From JARFQW01 sp963842955 (GTDB lineage: Bacteria; Pseudomonadota; Gammaproteobacteria; Steroidobacterales; XN24): a stretch of 64,000 nt of DNA. Under the pieces are notes generated by a model. It made no database searches. It saw only the letters and a list, made by a program, of their open reading frames with translations, and was not told the DNA's origin. Position numbers and translations under genes: made by a program. Where the stretch lies: assembly GCA_963842955.1 (NCBI GenBank), contig CAWJIJ010000005.1, forward strand, positions 248,001 through 312,000, in the 5' to 3' direction. The stretch's first letter is position 1. The number at the start of each line of letters is the position of its first letter. This document shows positions 24,068-33,528 of this stretch, one piece after another.

Positions 24068-26130
24068 GCCGGGTATGGATTCGGACAAGCCCCCGGGGCT
24101 GGTTGGTTCTTGCCGTTGGGATGGCGCTGGCCATCGGCCTGCCGCGCCCTGTCGATGCGGCGGATTCGCGGGACTGGTCGCCCGCGGAATGCAGCCGTTT
24201 CGGTGTTGTCGATGCGCCGGAGTCCGTGAGCTGCGGCTATGTCAGCGTGCCCCTGCGTCACGCGCGGCCGGACGGCGAGCGGATCGAGCTGGCTGTCATG
24301 GTCATCGGGGCCTCGGGTCCCGAGCAACAGCCGGATCCGCTGTTCATCGCCCAGGGTGGTCCTGGCGGGTCCACCCTGGACTCGTTCGCGTCTGTTCTCG
24401 TCAGTGACCCGGCCTATCGGCCCGCGACCAACCGGGATCTTGTTCTCTGGGATCAGCGAGGAACCCTGTACTCCCGGCCTTATCTGAGCTGTCCGGAGGT
24501 TTCCCAGGCCGATCTCCGGAGTACCCTGGAAGGCGCGGAGGCAGGCAACGACGACGCTGACGACGATGGCATGGGACCCTACCTCGCCTGTGCCAGGCGG
24601 CTGGCGGGGGTGACCTCCGACCTGTCGGCCTTCAATTCGGTGGAGAACGCCAACGACGTCGAAGCCCTGCGCGTGGCCCTGGGTTACGACACGATCAATT
24701 TCTACGGCGTCTCCTACGGCACGGAACTCGGTCAGTACCTGCTTCGGCAACATCCCGGCGGTGTGCGCAGCGCGGTACTCGACGCGGTTGTGCCGACCGA
24801 TTTCAATCTCATGACCGACGTGCCTTACGTGCAGCAGCGCATCGGCGAGAAGTATTTCGGCAGCTGCGCTGCGGATGCCTGGTGCGACGCGGCCTTTCCG
24901 GATCTCGGGCCCCGGTTCCTTGCCCTCCTGGACCGCCTGGATGCCGATCCCCAGACGGTGCAGGTGCGCAATCCCGCGGACCCGGCAGGGATCGTCTACC
25001 CGGTGCTGATGGACGGCGACCTCTTGTCGGGCATCATCTACCAGGGGCTCTACATGACCGAGCTCCAGCCACTGATTCCCTACCTGATCGATCGGGCCGA
25101 TCAGGGCGACTTCGCGTTTGTAGCCGATGCCCTGTTGCCGATGACAATGTTCGAGGATACCGGTGCCACCGGCATGTACATCACGGTGGTCTGCGCGGGC
25201 AGCGGCAATGTCTCCGCGGACGATCTCAGCTATGACGGTCTGGCCGAGCGCCTGCGCGAAGACGGTCGGGAGTCCGCCGAGGCGATGCTGGACATCTGCA
25301 AGGCCTGGGGCATTGAGACCCTGCCGGATTCCGTTCACGAGCTCGTACGAAGCGACGTGCCGGTCCTGCTCTTGTCCGGAGACTACGACCCCATCACGCC
25401 GCCATCGTTCGCCTCCGCCATCGGCGCCGGCCTGACAAGCGATTTTGAGGTTACCTTTCCGAGTGGATCACACGGCCAGGCCTTCAGCAGCGCGTGCGCC
25501 AATGGAATCATCCAGGCCTTTCTCGATCTGCCGGGAAGCTGGCCGGGGGCGGCCTGCGCCAGCGCATCCCCGGAGGCCTACATCACCCCGGATGACATCA
25601 TCGTCATACCGGCGGTCCGGAAGGCGGTCACCCAGGCAGATGAAACCATGGCCGTGCAGGTCCTTCGGGCCTCCACGCCGTTTCTCATCGGTCTGTTGAT
25701 TCTGGCCACTGCCGTGCCCGTGTATGCGGGGGGCGGCCTGATGCGGCTTGTCCGGGGCGGCAACCGTCCGTCCGGGGACGGTTTCTCGGGCCGGCTGTCC
25801 CGGTGGGCGCCGTGGCTGGCCGTGCTGTGCCTGGCGGTTCTCACCGGGTTTGTGTTTGCTGTCGGCAGCGCCCTGGTCGCTTCCGCGGCCTGGGAGCCGG
25901 TGGTTCTTTACCTCGGGGCCATACACTCCAGCTATGGCTGGCTGTCTTGGGTGGGACTTCTCTTGGTGGGCAGTGTCCTGCTACTGGCCGCGGCGGCCAT
26001 CGCCACCTGGATCGGAGGGCATCGCAGCGGCGCTGGCCGCGTCTACCTGACGATCCTGGCTGTCGCGGCGGGCGGGGCCCTGTGGAGCCTGTTCCAGCTG
26101 GGTCTCATGCCATCGGCTTGGGGCGGCTAG
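24064..26130 (+). CDS. TAP-like alpha/beta hydrolase with C-terminal membrane domain
   Basis: Protein of 688 residues. A signal peptide (about 12-32) precedes an alpha/beta hydrolase resembling tripeptidyl aminopeptidases. It has an oxyanion region FIAQGGPGGST, a nucleophile elbow GVSYGTELGQ, the acid in LLSGDYDPITPP and a His in SGSHGQAF. The last 150 residues contain four hydrophobic helices (ASTPFLIGLLILATAVPVYA; LAVLCLAVLTGFVFAVGSAL; a long pair near 620-660; and YLTILAVAAGGALWSLFQLG). That tail is unusual for the family and suggests a membrane-tethered periplasmic peptidase or esterase. Start coupled to the preceding small gene by ATGA. Confidence 0.82.
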   Translation: MSRVWIRTSPRGWLVLAVGMALAIGLPRPVDAADSRDWSPAECSRFGVVDAPESVSCGYVSVPLRHARPDGERIELAVMVIGASGPEQQPDPLFIAQGGPGGSTLDSFASVLVSDPAYRPATNRDLVLWDQRGTLYSRPYLSCPEVSQADLRSTLEGAEAGNDDADDDGMGPYLACARRLAGVTSDLSAFNSVENANDVEALRVALGYDTINFYGVSYGTELGQYLLRQHPGGVRSAVLDAVVPTDFNLMTDVPYVQQRIGEKYFGSCAADAWCDAAFPDLGPRFLALLDRLDADPQTVQVRNPADPAGIVYPVLMDGDLLSGIIYQGLYMTELQPLIPYLIDRADQGDFAFVADALLPMTMFEDTGATGMYITVVCAGSGNVSADDLSYDGLAERLREDGRESAEAMLDICKAWGIETLPDSVHELVRSDVPVLLLSGDYDPITPPSFASAIGAGLTSDFEVTFPSGSHGQAFSSACANGIIQAFLDLPGSWPGAACASASPEAYITPDDIIVIPAVRKAVTQADETMAVQVLRASTPFLIGLLILATAVPVYAGGGLMRLVRGGNRPSGDGFSGRLSRWAPWLAVLCLAVLTGFVFAVGSALVASAAWEPVVLYLGAIHSSYGWLSWVGLLLVGSVLLLAAAAIATWIGGHRSGAGRVYLTILAVAAGGALWSLFQLGLMPSAWGG

Positions 26131-26260
26131 CGGCCGATTGGCGGAACCCCCTTTGGCAAAACCCTGAGGACTCAGGCGAGGGCTACACCGGGGAAGTCCC
26201 CTAGGGCCCGCCGCGAGCCCGTTGGCGTCCAGGACACGGTGCGGCGATCCAGGCGACCAG

Positions 26261-26288
26261 TGGCGAAAACCCGGGCCCGATATACAAT
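26261..26288 (+). promoter_or_regulatory. Possible sigma-70 promoter for the M48 protease gene
   Basis: TGGCGA and TACAAT separated by 16 bases, in an AT-richer patch 83 bases upstream of the ATG. The -10 is good and the -35 poor. Confidence 0.35.
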
Positions 26289-26370
26289 AAACGGCCTGTT
26301 CAGTCGGCAGCCGCCGGCCGCTGCGGGCGAGGCTCTGGCTCGCCGGCGTTGCTTATGGAGAGCGAAAGCT

Positions 26371-27198
26371 ATGAAGCGTCTTGTGGTTCCGATCGTCGGC
26401 CTGCTGATTCTGGCGGCCTGCGCCACCAGTCCGACCGGCCGCCGTCAGCTGATGCTGGTATCTCCGGACCAGGCGATATCAGCCTCCAAGTCGGCCTATA
26501 TCCAGCAGATGCAGTCCTTCGACGAAAAGGGCCAGATCAGCAGGGATCCGGAGCTCACGTCCCGGGTGAACACGATCACCGGCCGCCTCGTGGCCCAGGC
26601 TATCAAGGCGCGTCCCGATACCAAGGATTGGGAGTGGAGCGTCGAGGTCATCGAGGATCCGAAGACCGTTAACGCCTGGTGCATGGCCGGTGGCCGCATG
26701 GCGATCTACACGGGCCTGATCGAAAAAACGAACGCGACGGACGACGAGATTGCCCAGGTCATGGGACACGAGATTGCCCACGCACTGGCCAATCACACCG
26801 CGGAGCGCATGTCCGTCGCCATGGTCAGCCAGATGGGTGTGGTTGCCGCCGGCGTGGCCACCCGGGACGCCGGGGTCATGGTCGGCGCGGCCGCGGCCGC
26901 TCAGCTGGCGATCTCGCTGCCGAACAGTCGCGCGTCGGAGACCGAGGCTGACCGTATCGGTATCGAGCTGGCGGCCCGGGCCGGCTACGACCCGCGTGCG
27001 GCGGCTACCTTGTGGGCGAAGATGGCCAAGGTAGGCGGCGAGGGTCCCCCCCAGTTCCTCAGCACGCACCCCGCGCCGGGCAATCGTCAGGAAACCCTGG
27101 GAGCACTTGCGCCCTCAATGATGAAGTACTACGAGGCTCCCGGCGAACGGCCCATGTACGTCATGCAACCGGGCAGTTACGGCCGCAACAGCGGCTGA
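26371..27198 (+). CDS. M48 family metalloprotease, lipoprotein
   Basis: Zinc protease of 275 residues anchored by a lipobox (GLLILAACATSP, Cys about 16). The catalytic motif is GHEIAHALANH (about residue 131), and the third ligand Glu lies in SRASETEADRIG. The family (YcaL/LoiP/BepA relatives) degrades misfolded outer-membrane proteins; this copy lacks the C-terminal TPR domain of BepA. It stands alone behind its own probable promoter. Confidence 0.88.
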   Translation: MKRLVVPIVGLLILAACATSPTGRRQLMLVSPDQAISASKSAYIQQMQSFDEKGQISRDPELTSRVNTITGRLVAQAIKARPDTKDWEWSVEVIEDPKTVNAWCMAGGRMAIYTGLIEKTNATDDEIAQVMGHEIAHALANHTAERMSVAMVSQMGVVAAGVATRDAGVMVGAAAAAQLAISLPNSRASETEADRIGIELAARAGYDPRAAATLWAKMAKVGGEGPPQFLSTHPAPGNRQETLGALAPSMMKYYEAPGERPMYVMQPGSYGRNSG

Positions 27199-27242
27199 GC
27201 GCCTTCTCCGGCGAAACGGCGGCCACTCTGCCATGAAGGCCG

Positions 27243-27530
27243 TCAGGGCTCCGGGCGTTCGTTCGCGCTGACCAGAACGCCGAGCATGCTCACGCCCGGC
27301 AGGATCGCGATGGCGGCGAGAAAGGTTGCTGCAATGATCAGGTTGCGGAACGTCTGCACGCCAACCACCGCCCGCTCCGATTTTCCGTCGATGCATGTCT
27401 ACCGATGCGGTCCTGGCACGTGGCGCACGGGCTTGAATGGTGCCTCTTGGGGAATACCACCAGACGAGAAGTGATAGGCGGTGAGAAGGGCGAACGCGCC
27501 CACAATCTCCGAGAGTTCACGGCCCTCCAT
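27243..27530 (-). pseudogene. Remnant of a small membrane protein resembling DUF599
   Basis: The complement encodes MEGRELSEIVGAFALLTAYH from 27530. After two or three frame changes it encodes GVQTFRNLIIAATFLAAIAI followed by a stop at 27243. The VQTxRN-(I/M)AATFLA pattern is typical of the C-terminal part of DUF599 proteins. The middle part cannot be read in one frame. Given the insertion errors elsewhere, it may be intact in reality. Confidence 0.4.
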
Positions 27531-27605
27531 GCCGAGCCCTCCACCGGGCGGAAAACGCCGCCAGGTGATTATGGCTAGCCCGCGAAGGGTCCGCGAGGGC
27601 CTTCC

Positions 27606-27833
27606 TCAGGCGACCCGGCGCACCTTGAGCTGAACGGGCTCTTCCAGCTGCTCCACCGGCCGACCCGGAAGGCGGTGCGTCTCGGCGTCACGAAGTCCGT
27701 GCTCCCGCATCCAGACTCGCGCCGCATACATCTTCTCTTCCAGCGTGTCCTGCCATTCCTGGGGCACCAGCCTCGCCGTCGGTATCGTGGACGGCAAAGG
27801 CAGCTTGAGAATCGCGGTGTTGGTCAGGTCCAT
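27606..27833 (-). CDS. Small hypothetical protein
   Basis: Open frame of 75 codons with a strong Shine-Dalgarno (GGAGGGGG, about 10 bases before the ATG at 27833). The product (starting MDLTNTAILKLPLPSTIPTA) has no recognisable domain, signal or membrane segment. Support is the ribosome binding site and plausible composition only. Confidence 0.4.
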   Translation of the reverse strand: MDLTNTAILKLPLPSTIPTARLVPQEWQDTLEEKMYAARVWMREHGLRDAETHRLPGRPVEQLEEPVQLKVRRVA

Positions 27834-28252
27834 TGGTCAGTTCCCCCTCCGTTGGAAACCAGCGGAGAACTGCCGCTGGCCTGCAGGGCGATATTCAAAC
27901 ACCGTGCCAGATCGCTCTCGCGGCTGCTGCATTGGCCATCTGGCAGCTCCGGGCGCGCCGATCTGACGGAGACTGATCACCGCGCCGACGCATGGACGGC
28001 CGAAGGGTGAAACGCGTCACGCTTTTCGCGCCGGTGCCAGCGGGAACCGGCGCGTTCAGGTCCCTGCGAGCGGCTCCCGGGCCACCGCTGTGTAAGCCTC
28101 GCCGACAAGCTGTGAACCCGTTCCACGCATATGTCGAACCGATCCTCGTTCCGTGCATGGTCAGGGGGGCGTTCCGGATTGCGGGGCCAAGTTTCCGGTG
28201 GCAGCCTGCCGGGTCTCGCGCTAGGCTGCGGCCGAACTGCGAGGAGAACCCA
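27834..28252. other. 419-base intergenic region with an inverted repeat
   Basis: No gene supported. It contains a 9-base inverted repeat CGCGCCGGT / ACCGGCGCG at 28027-28035 and 28046-28054 (10-base loop), with no T-run suitable for a terminator in either direction. The AGGAGAA ribosome binding site of the pirin gene is at its right end. Confidence 0.5.
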
Positions 28253-29164
28253 ATGAGCTGGCAGTCATGTGAAGAACCGGTCTGCAGCGGGCAGACAGGC
28301 GTATTCCGGACCATCGTCAAGTCGCGCAGCCGTGACCTGGGCGGATTTTCGGTGCGTCGCGTCCTCCCCGCCGCGGCCTGTCGCCACGTCGGCCCGTTCA
28401 TATTCCTCGATCAGATGGGGCCCGCGACCTTCCCGGCGGGCGATGGCATCGACGTGCGGCCGCATCCGCATATCGGCCTGGAGACCGTCACCTACCTGTT
28501 CGATGGGGAGATTCTTCACCGGGACAGTCTTGGCGTGGTCCAGCCCATCCGCCCCGGGGAAGTGAACTGGATGACCGCAGGACGCGGCATCGTCCACTCC
28601 GAGCGCACCGGGGAGGACGAGCGGGCCCGGTCAAGCAGCCTCTACGGGATCCAGGCCTGGGTTGCCTTGCCGGACGGGCAGGAGGAAACCGATCCGGCGT
28701 TCGTCCATTACGACAAGGCGGATCTGCCGGAGATCGAACTCGGCGGCATCTGGGTGCGGCTGATCGCCGGTGAGGCGTTTGGAGCCGGCTCTCCGGTCAG
28801 TACCGGGTCGCGGCTCTTCTACGCCCATGCCGAAGCTCCGGCAGGGTCCACACTGACCCTGCCAGGCGATTTTGCCGAGCGAGCCGTCTACGTGGTGTCA
28901 GGTCGCCTGGCGTCCGGCGGCACCGAAGTGGAGGCCGGTGAACTCGGTGTAGTGGAGACCGATACGGCCGGAGTGTTCAAGGTGACCCGCGACAGTCGCC
29001 TCATGCTTCTGGGTGGTGACCCGCCGGCAAGCCGGCGCCACTTGTGGTGGAACCTGGTGTCAAGCTCGCCGGAGCGTATCGAACAGGCGAAGGCCGACTG
29101 GCGCAATGGCCGTTTTCCCGAGGTGCCCGGGGACGATGAGTTCATTCCCTTGCCGGAACGGTGA
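28253..29164 (+). CDS. Pirin family protein
   Basis: Bicupin protein of 303 residues. The N-terminal cupin carries the metal-binding HPHIGLETVTYLFDGEILHR motif (two His and one Glu, with another His later at RGIVHSE); the C-terminal cupin is degenerate. Pirins bind Fe or Ni and some oxidise quercetin, while others act as redox-sensing regulators; no specific role is indicated. GAGGAGAA precedes the ATG at 28253. Confidence 0.9.
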   Translation: MSWQSCEEPVCSGQTGVFRTIVKSRSRDLGGFSVRRVLPAAACRHVGPFIFLDQMGPATFPAGDGIDVRPHPHIGLETVTYLFDGEILHRDSLGVVQPIRPGEVNWMTAGRGIVHSERTGEDERARSSSLYGIQAWVALPDGQEETDPAFVHYDKADLPEIELGGIWVRLIAGEAFGAGSPVSTGSRLFYAHAEAPAGSTLTLPGDFAERAVYVVSGRLASGGTEVEAGELGVVETDTAGVFKVTRDSRLMLLGGDPPASRRHLWWNLVSSSPERIEQAKADWRNGRFPEVPGDDEFIPLPER

Positions 29165-29316
29165 GTCACTCCCTGGCGGGCCGTGCCGGCTGAGGCGCTG
29201 ACTCCAAATCGGGTTGCACGCCGAAGACTTCCCCCGACTGCGCCGTTGAATCGAAGGGCCCTTCGGAAACGTCCTGTCAAGTGAAATCCCTCAACCTGTT
29301 TTCGGAGACCTGCATT

Positions 29317-29839
29317 ATGCTCAGCACCGTTTCTCTGCGCCTGCGAAAGATTTCCCTGGTTCTTGCCTCCGGTTTTCTCCTGTTTGGCGTTGCGCAGGCC
29401 GCGCACCATTCAGGTGACAAGCCCATGAAAAAGGACATCGTTGACACGGCTGTCGGTGCGGGCCAGTTCACTACCTCTGGCGGCGGCACTTCAGGCGGCC
29501 GGTCTGGTTGACACCCTCAAGGGCACCGGACCGTTCACCGTCTTCGCGCCCACCGACGCGGCGTTTGCTGCACTTCCCGCGGGAACGGTAGATACGTTGC
29601 TCAAGCCGGAGAACAAGGACCAGCTCGTCAAGGTACTGACCTACCACGTGGTCCCCGGCGCCGTGACTGCGGCCCAGGTATCCGGGCTGACCGAAGCGAC
29701 CACCGTGGAAGGCCAGGAAATCTCGATTTCCACCGCCGGGGATACGGTAATGATCAATGACGCGACGGTCGTGGTTGCCGACGTGACCGCCTCCAACGGT
29801 GTCATCCACGCCATCGACAAGGTTCTGCTCCCGAAGTAA
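29317..29839 (+). CDS. Secreted fasciclin (FAS1) domain protein (one insertion frameshift)
   Basis: A signal peptide (LVLASGFLLFGVAQAAHH) precedes a single FAS1 domain. H1 (FTVFAPTDAAFAALP) and H2 (VIHAIDKVLLPK) motifs are present, as is the YH region (LTYHVVPG). The frame breaks after DIVDTAVGAGQFTT; deleting one T near 29475-29478 restores TTLAAALQAAGLVD and a product of about 173 residues. FAS1 proteins mediate cell-surface adhesion. A canonical terminator follows. Confidence 0.82.
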
Positions 29840-29876
29840 GTGACAGCGGGGCGAGAGCCCCTTTGTGCCGTTTTGG

Positions 29877-29900
29877 CGGGGCCCCACGGGGCCCCGTTTT
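29877..29900 (+). terminator. Rho-independent terminator after the fasciclin gene
   Basis: CGGGGCCCC-AC-GGGGCCCCG stem followed by TTTT at 29897-29900, 38 bases after the stop codon. Confidence 0.8.
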
Positions 29901-29979
29901 CCGTTCTTGGTTCCAACCGGGCCAAGGATCTTGCTACCCTTGGTTCCAATCCCCGACTTCCAGAACAGGACAAGCAAGC

Positions 29980-30369
29980 ATGGCCGATGATATCGCTGGC
30001 ATGAGTGCGGCAATGGCCGCCGACGACCTTTACCGGGAAGAAACCTATACCGATCGGCGGGTGGGCACGATCCAGCGCCTGGTTCCGATCGGCAAGGACG
30101 GCAGCGCCGATGCGGGCCGCCCTGAGCTCTACGTGGGCCAGACCCAGGTCATGACGCCCGCCGGAGCGCTCCCGATCAGCTTCGAGATTCCGGCGGAAAA
30201 TCTCGAGCAGGCGGTGGCGGGTTTCGCCGAGGGCGCAAAGATCGCCCTGGAAGACACGATGCAGCGGCTGGAGGAACTTCGTCGGGATGCTGCCTCCTCG
30301 ATTATCGTGCCCGAGTCGGGTGCGGCGGGCGGCGGGATTCCGGGCGGCGGCAAAATCCGGATGCCATAA
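29980..30369 (+). CDS. Conserved hypothetical cytoplasmic protein
   Basis: Protein of 129 residues without signal or membrane segment. The N-terminal half is Met/Ala/Asp-rich (MADDIAGMSAAMAADDLYRE). A conserved-looking core follows (VGTIQRLVPIGKDGSADAGR, then YVGQTQVMTPAGALPISFEI), and then a helix (FAEGAKIALEDTMQRLEELR). I recall similar unnamed proteins in gammaproteobacteria. It ends 12 bases before the convergent saccharopine-dehydrogenase-like gene. Confidence 0.65.
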   Translation: MADDIAGMSAAMAADDLYREETYTDRRVGTIQRLVPIGKDGSADAGRPELYVGQTQVMTPAGALPISFEIPAENLEQAVAGFAEGAKIALEDTMQRLEELRRDAASSIIVPESGAAGGGIPGGGKIRMP

Positions 30370-30381
30370 GCTTCCAGCCGC

Positions 30382-31618
30382 TCAGGCCGGGACTTCTTCG
30401 AAAGTCATGCCGGCATATTCTCGAAGGCGTTTGATCAGGCCCTCTCCGAGGGCCGAGGCCGGCGTCCAGGATCCGCCGTCAACGATGGCTTCGCCCGCGG
30501 CCAGGGCCAGCGCCGTTTCTCCGAGCATACGAGATGTCGCCCCGTAACCGGGATCCCGGTCGCCGGTGACCTTGACCGTGATCCGCCGGGTCCCGTCGGT
30601 TGAGCGCGCAACCATGCGGATATCGAAAAAACCGTTCTCCCGCTGTTCCGGGGAGGGCCCCTCGCCCGGGTCCGGCAGGAACAGCTTCTGGATCGCCTCC
30701 CGGGCCGGCTTGGTGGCGACCGCTGCCATGAAACCGCCGAGGGCTGCGGTCATGGACATGGCTCGGGCCCAGCCGCCGGGCCCGGAACCGGTGAGCACGG
30801 ATTCCCCGTAGCGGAATTCCTTGCCATAGGGAAAGCCGGCAAGGGCGTTGCCCCGACGAACGACGCGCGTGTTCACGGCGGCCATCACGAACGGGGCAGT
30901 CCAGGAGTTCATGTCCTCGTCGTAGGCCGGCGTACGCTGGTCTGACCTGTCAGGCCCGCTCTGCTCTCCCCGGGGATTAAGGCCGTAGGGATGCCCCAGG
31001 GCGCGCCGGGCCTCGGGATCCGCCCGGGCTTCGACCAGCGCGTTGATCAGGCTGGCATACGTGCCCCCGCTGAACTGACCGCGAATTTTGCGGACGAACA
31101 GCTGGACCTGGTCCGCGGGCATGCCGAAGCGTTCCTCGTATACTTTTCTGGGCGTAGAGGCAACCGAGTTCCGAGGGAATCGAGTCGAAGCCGCAACAGT
31201 GCAGCAGTCTTGCTCCTTCCTTTCTGGCCGTTTCCTCCCAGGTGTCGATCATTTGCCGAACCCACTGGACTTCGCCTGTGATGTCGCAGTAATCCGTTCC
31301 CGCCTCCGCGCAGGCTGCTACGAGATTCGAGCCATAGCGGGCAAACGGGCCGACGGTGGAGCAGACGACCCGGGTCGCCGCGGCGAGGGCCGCAAGCGAA
31401 TCCGGGTCCTCGCTGTCGGCAACCACGATGGGAATATCCGCGGCGTCCGGGCCGAGCGCGCTCCGTACAGCCTCCAGCCGGGACTTGCTCCTTCCGCCAA
31501 GAGCCCAGCGTGTTTTTCCGCCGGCCCTGCCGCGGGCGAAAAGGTGTTCTGCGACGAGGCGGCCGGTGAACCCGGTAGCGCCCCAGAGGACGAGGTCGTG
31601 GGTCGGTGGAGTGCTCAT
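30382..31618 (-). CDS. Saccharopine dehydrogenase-like NAD(P)-binding protein (one insertion frameshift)
   Basis: Protein of about 411 residues after correction. The N-terminal Rossmann fold contains LVLWGATGFTGRLVAEHL and the STVGPFARYG loop, with the family motif HCCGFDSIPSELG in the middle. The C-terminal two thirds (VRKIRGQFSGGTYASLINAL onward) lie in the other frame. Deleting one base of the T4 run at 31144-31147 (A4 on the coding strand) joins the halves as CLYAQKVYEERFGMP. Family members include mycobacterial trans-acting enoyl reductases of lipid synthesis; the substrate here is unknown. Confidence 0.82.
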
Positions 31619-31838
31619 GTCGATCCTGCTGTCAGCGGGTGGGTCGCGGGGGGAGCGGGCTCTCTAACAATGCCCCGGTCCGTTTCCCGGGCAGCCATTG
31701 TGCCATCGAGGCACAGGCCACGCCCCGGCCATTGGCCTGTTGGCCGCCCCGAGAGGCAGGGATGTCACGACAGCGTACACGGGGCCCTGCCGGTCAGCTA
31801 GAATGGCCGCCTTGTTAGCTCGTTAGCGGTATCTCCGG

Positions 31839-32591
31839 TTGACCTATTGCGTTGCCATTGCGACTGAACAAGGCCTGGTTTTTGCGTCCGACTCGCGCAC
31901 GAATGCCGGCCCGGACCAGTTGAGTACGTTCAGCAAGATGCATGTCCTCATGGAGGATGGTCACCGGTTCTTCGTCCTGTTGAGCGCCGGCAATCTCGCA
32001 ACGACCCAGGCGGTTCGCGCCCAGGTTCGCCACGATCTGGAATTCGGCGAAGAACCCAATCTTTTGACGGTCCGGAGCACGGTCGAGGCGGCGGAATACC
32101 TGGGTTCCATCAGCGTGGAAGCCCGGCAGAAGCATAGCGAAGGACCGGAGGCAGAGGCTGACCTCAGCGCGACGTTTATCCTGGGTGGGCAGATCGAAGG
32201 CCGGGAGGCGGGGATCTACCTCATCTATCCCGAAGGGAACTTCATCCGTGCTTCGCACATGACCTGCTATTTGCAGGTGGGCGAACTGAAATACGGCAAG
32301 CCGATACTTGACCGGCTGGCGCGCTACGACATGCGCATGGACGAAGCAGCACGGCTCGCTCTGCTGTCCATGGATGCGACCATGCGGAGCAACGTCACGG
32401 TCGGGCCCCCTGTCGAACTCATGACCTATGAAGCCGGAACCCAGGTCCGCAAGTGGAACCGGGTCTTCGGGGAGGACGACAGCTACATGCGTGAGCTGCG
32501 CCGATCCTGGCAGGTCAACCTGGAAAACGCATTTCAGCGCTTGCCGGAACTCCCAAAGCCCGCCGCCAGGCCTCCAGGCGGTGATGGATGA
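31839..32591 (+). CDS. Anbu-type proteasome-like peptidase
   Basis: Ntn-hydrolase of 250 residues. It begins TTG-Thr (product MTYCVAIATEQGLVFASDSR), placing the presumed nucleophile Thr2 immediately after the initiator. The conserved Asp (ASDSRTNAG) and Lys (STFSKMHVL) of proteasome-type active sites are present. Its length and sequence fit Anbu (ancestral beta subunit), the HslV/proteasome relative. Anbu genes typically cluster with alpha-E, ATP-grasp and transglutaminase genes; here the first two lie on the opposite strand, converging on anbu. The last 77 bases overlap the 3' end of the metallopeptidase gene. Confidence 0.88.
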   Translation: MTYCVAIATEQGLVFASDSRTNAGPDQLSTFSKMHVLMEDGHRFFVLLSAGNLATTQAVRAQVRHDLEFGEEPNLLTVRSTVEAAEYLGSISVEARQKHSEGPEAEADLSATFILGGQIEGREAGIYLIYPEGNFIRASHMTCYLQVGELKYGKPILDRLARYDMRMDEAARLALLSMDATMRSNVTVGPPVELMTYEAGTQVRKWNRVFGEDDSYMRELRRSWQVNLENAFQRLPELPKPAARPPGGDG

Positions 32592-33528
32592 AGCCGAGTT
32601 TTTCCTGGACCGCCGGGGTCAGGACAAACGGGTAGGGATCGGGTGTGCCCAGGCTGCGGTTCAGCTCGTTGATTCTCACCGCGACTTCCATCCAGGCGGC
32701 GACCCGGGCCTCCCACGAGTGCCCGACCGGTGGCGGGCCCAGGGCATTTTCCCGCGCGGTTTCCAGACCGTCCACGATATGCATGTAGTGGGCCCAGGTC
32801 TCTGCCCAGTCCTCCAGCGGGTGGGCGGTGGCATAGGCGCTGATGTAGTCGTGGTTCCAGTTCGGCGGCGGCCCGGCCTCGTAGTGGTATCTGAGGGCCT
32901 GCTCATAATCCTGCCGATCGTCACCGAACAACCGGCGGAATCCCTCGATGTCATTAGCCGTCAGCAGGTCCCAGAAATAGTGGCCGCTTTCATGACGGAA
33001 ATGCCCCAGGAGCGTCCGGTAACGTTCCCACATGGCTTCGCGGACCGCATGGCGGCGTGAATCATCGGCCTCGTGGATATTGATTGTGATCACGCCGGCC
33101 CGATGGCCGATCATGACGAAGGCCTCCTCGACCAGGGGGTTGTCCCGCTGGTCCTCGAGGAACTCGAAGCCCATGCCCGGCCGGCCGGGTATGCCAATAG
33201 TCGGCAGGCCCAGGCTGAATACGCCGTAGAGCATCCGACGCTTGGCTCGCTCCAGACGTCCCCAGAGGACGCTGTTCCGACCGCGGGACAGGTTCGGGAT
33301 GACCTGGTTCATCCGGCACGACTGGCAGAAGTCCGCGCTGTCGCCCGGTGCGATCAGCCAATTGCAGACGCCGTGCTCGGCACGGTTTCGGCAGGACCTG
33401 GGGCCGTCATTCCGGACCGGCATCATGTCCATCCGCCAGGGCGCGAATCCGATCACCGTTCGGCAGGCCAGGCAGAAAAAATCCTCGAAGAACACTCGCT
33501 GGCCGCAGTCGCAGCTGAAACGCTTCAC
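32515..33528 (-). CDS. Putative zinc-binding metallopeptidase of the Anbu island
   Basis: Protein of 337 residues. An N-terminal zinc-ribbon-like region has several Cys (CDCGQRVFFEDFFCLACRTV, then CRNRAEHGVC and CQSC). A metalloprotease domain follows with HFRHESGHYFWD (HExGH near residue 177) and DWAETWAHYMH, where further ligands are expected. This matches the putative zinc-binding metallopeptidase family often encoded with alpha-E and ATP-grasp genes. It overlaps the alpha-E gene start by 4 bases and is the last gene of the minus-strand operon. Confidence 0.85.
   Translation of the reverse strand: MKRFSCDCGQRVFFEDFFCLACRTVIGFAPWRMDMMPVRNDGPRSCRNRAEHGVCNWLIAPGDSADFCQSCRMNQVIPNLSRGRNSVLWGRLERAKRRMLYGVFSLGLPTIGIPGRPGMGFEFLEDQRDNPLVEEAFVMIGHRAGVITINIHEADDSRRHAVREAMWERYRTLLGHFRHESGHYFWDLLTANDIEGFRRLFGDDRQDYEQALRYHYEAGPPPNWNHDYISAYATAHPLEDWAETWAHYMHIVDGLETARENALGPPPVGHSWEARVAAWMEVAVRINELNRSLGTPDPYPFVLTPAVQEKLGFIHHRLEAWRRALGVPASAEMRFPG

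Noticed and set aside
28027..28054. Inverted repeat as a terminator or attachment site
   Set aside because: No T-run in the right place on either strand, and no integrase or tRNA nearby.
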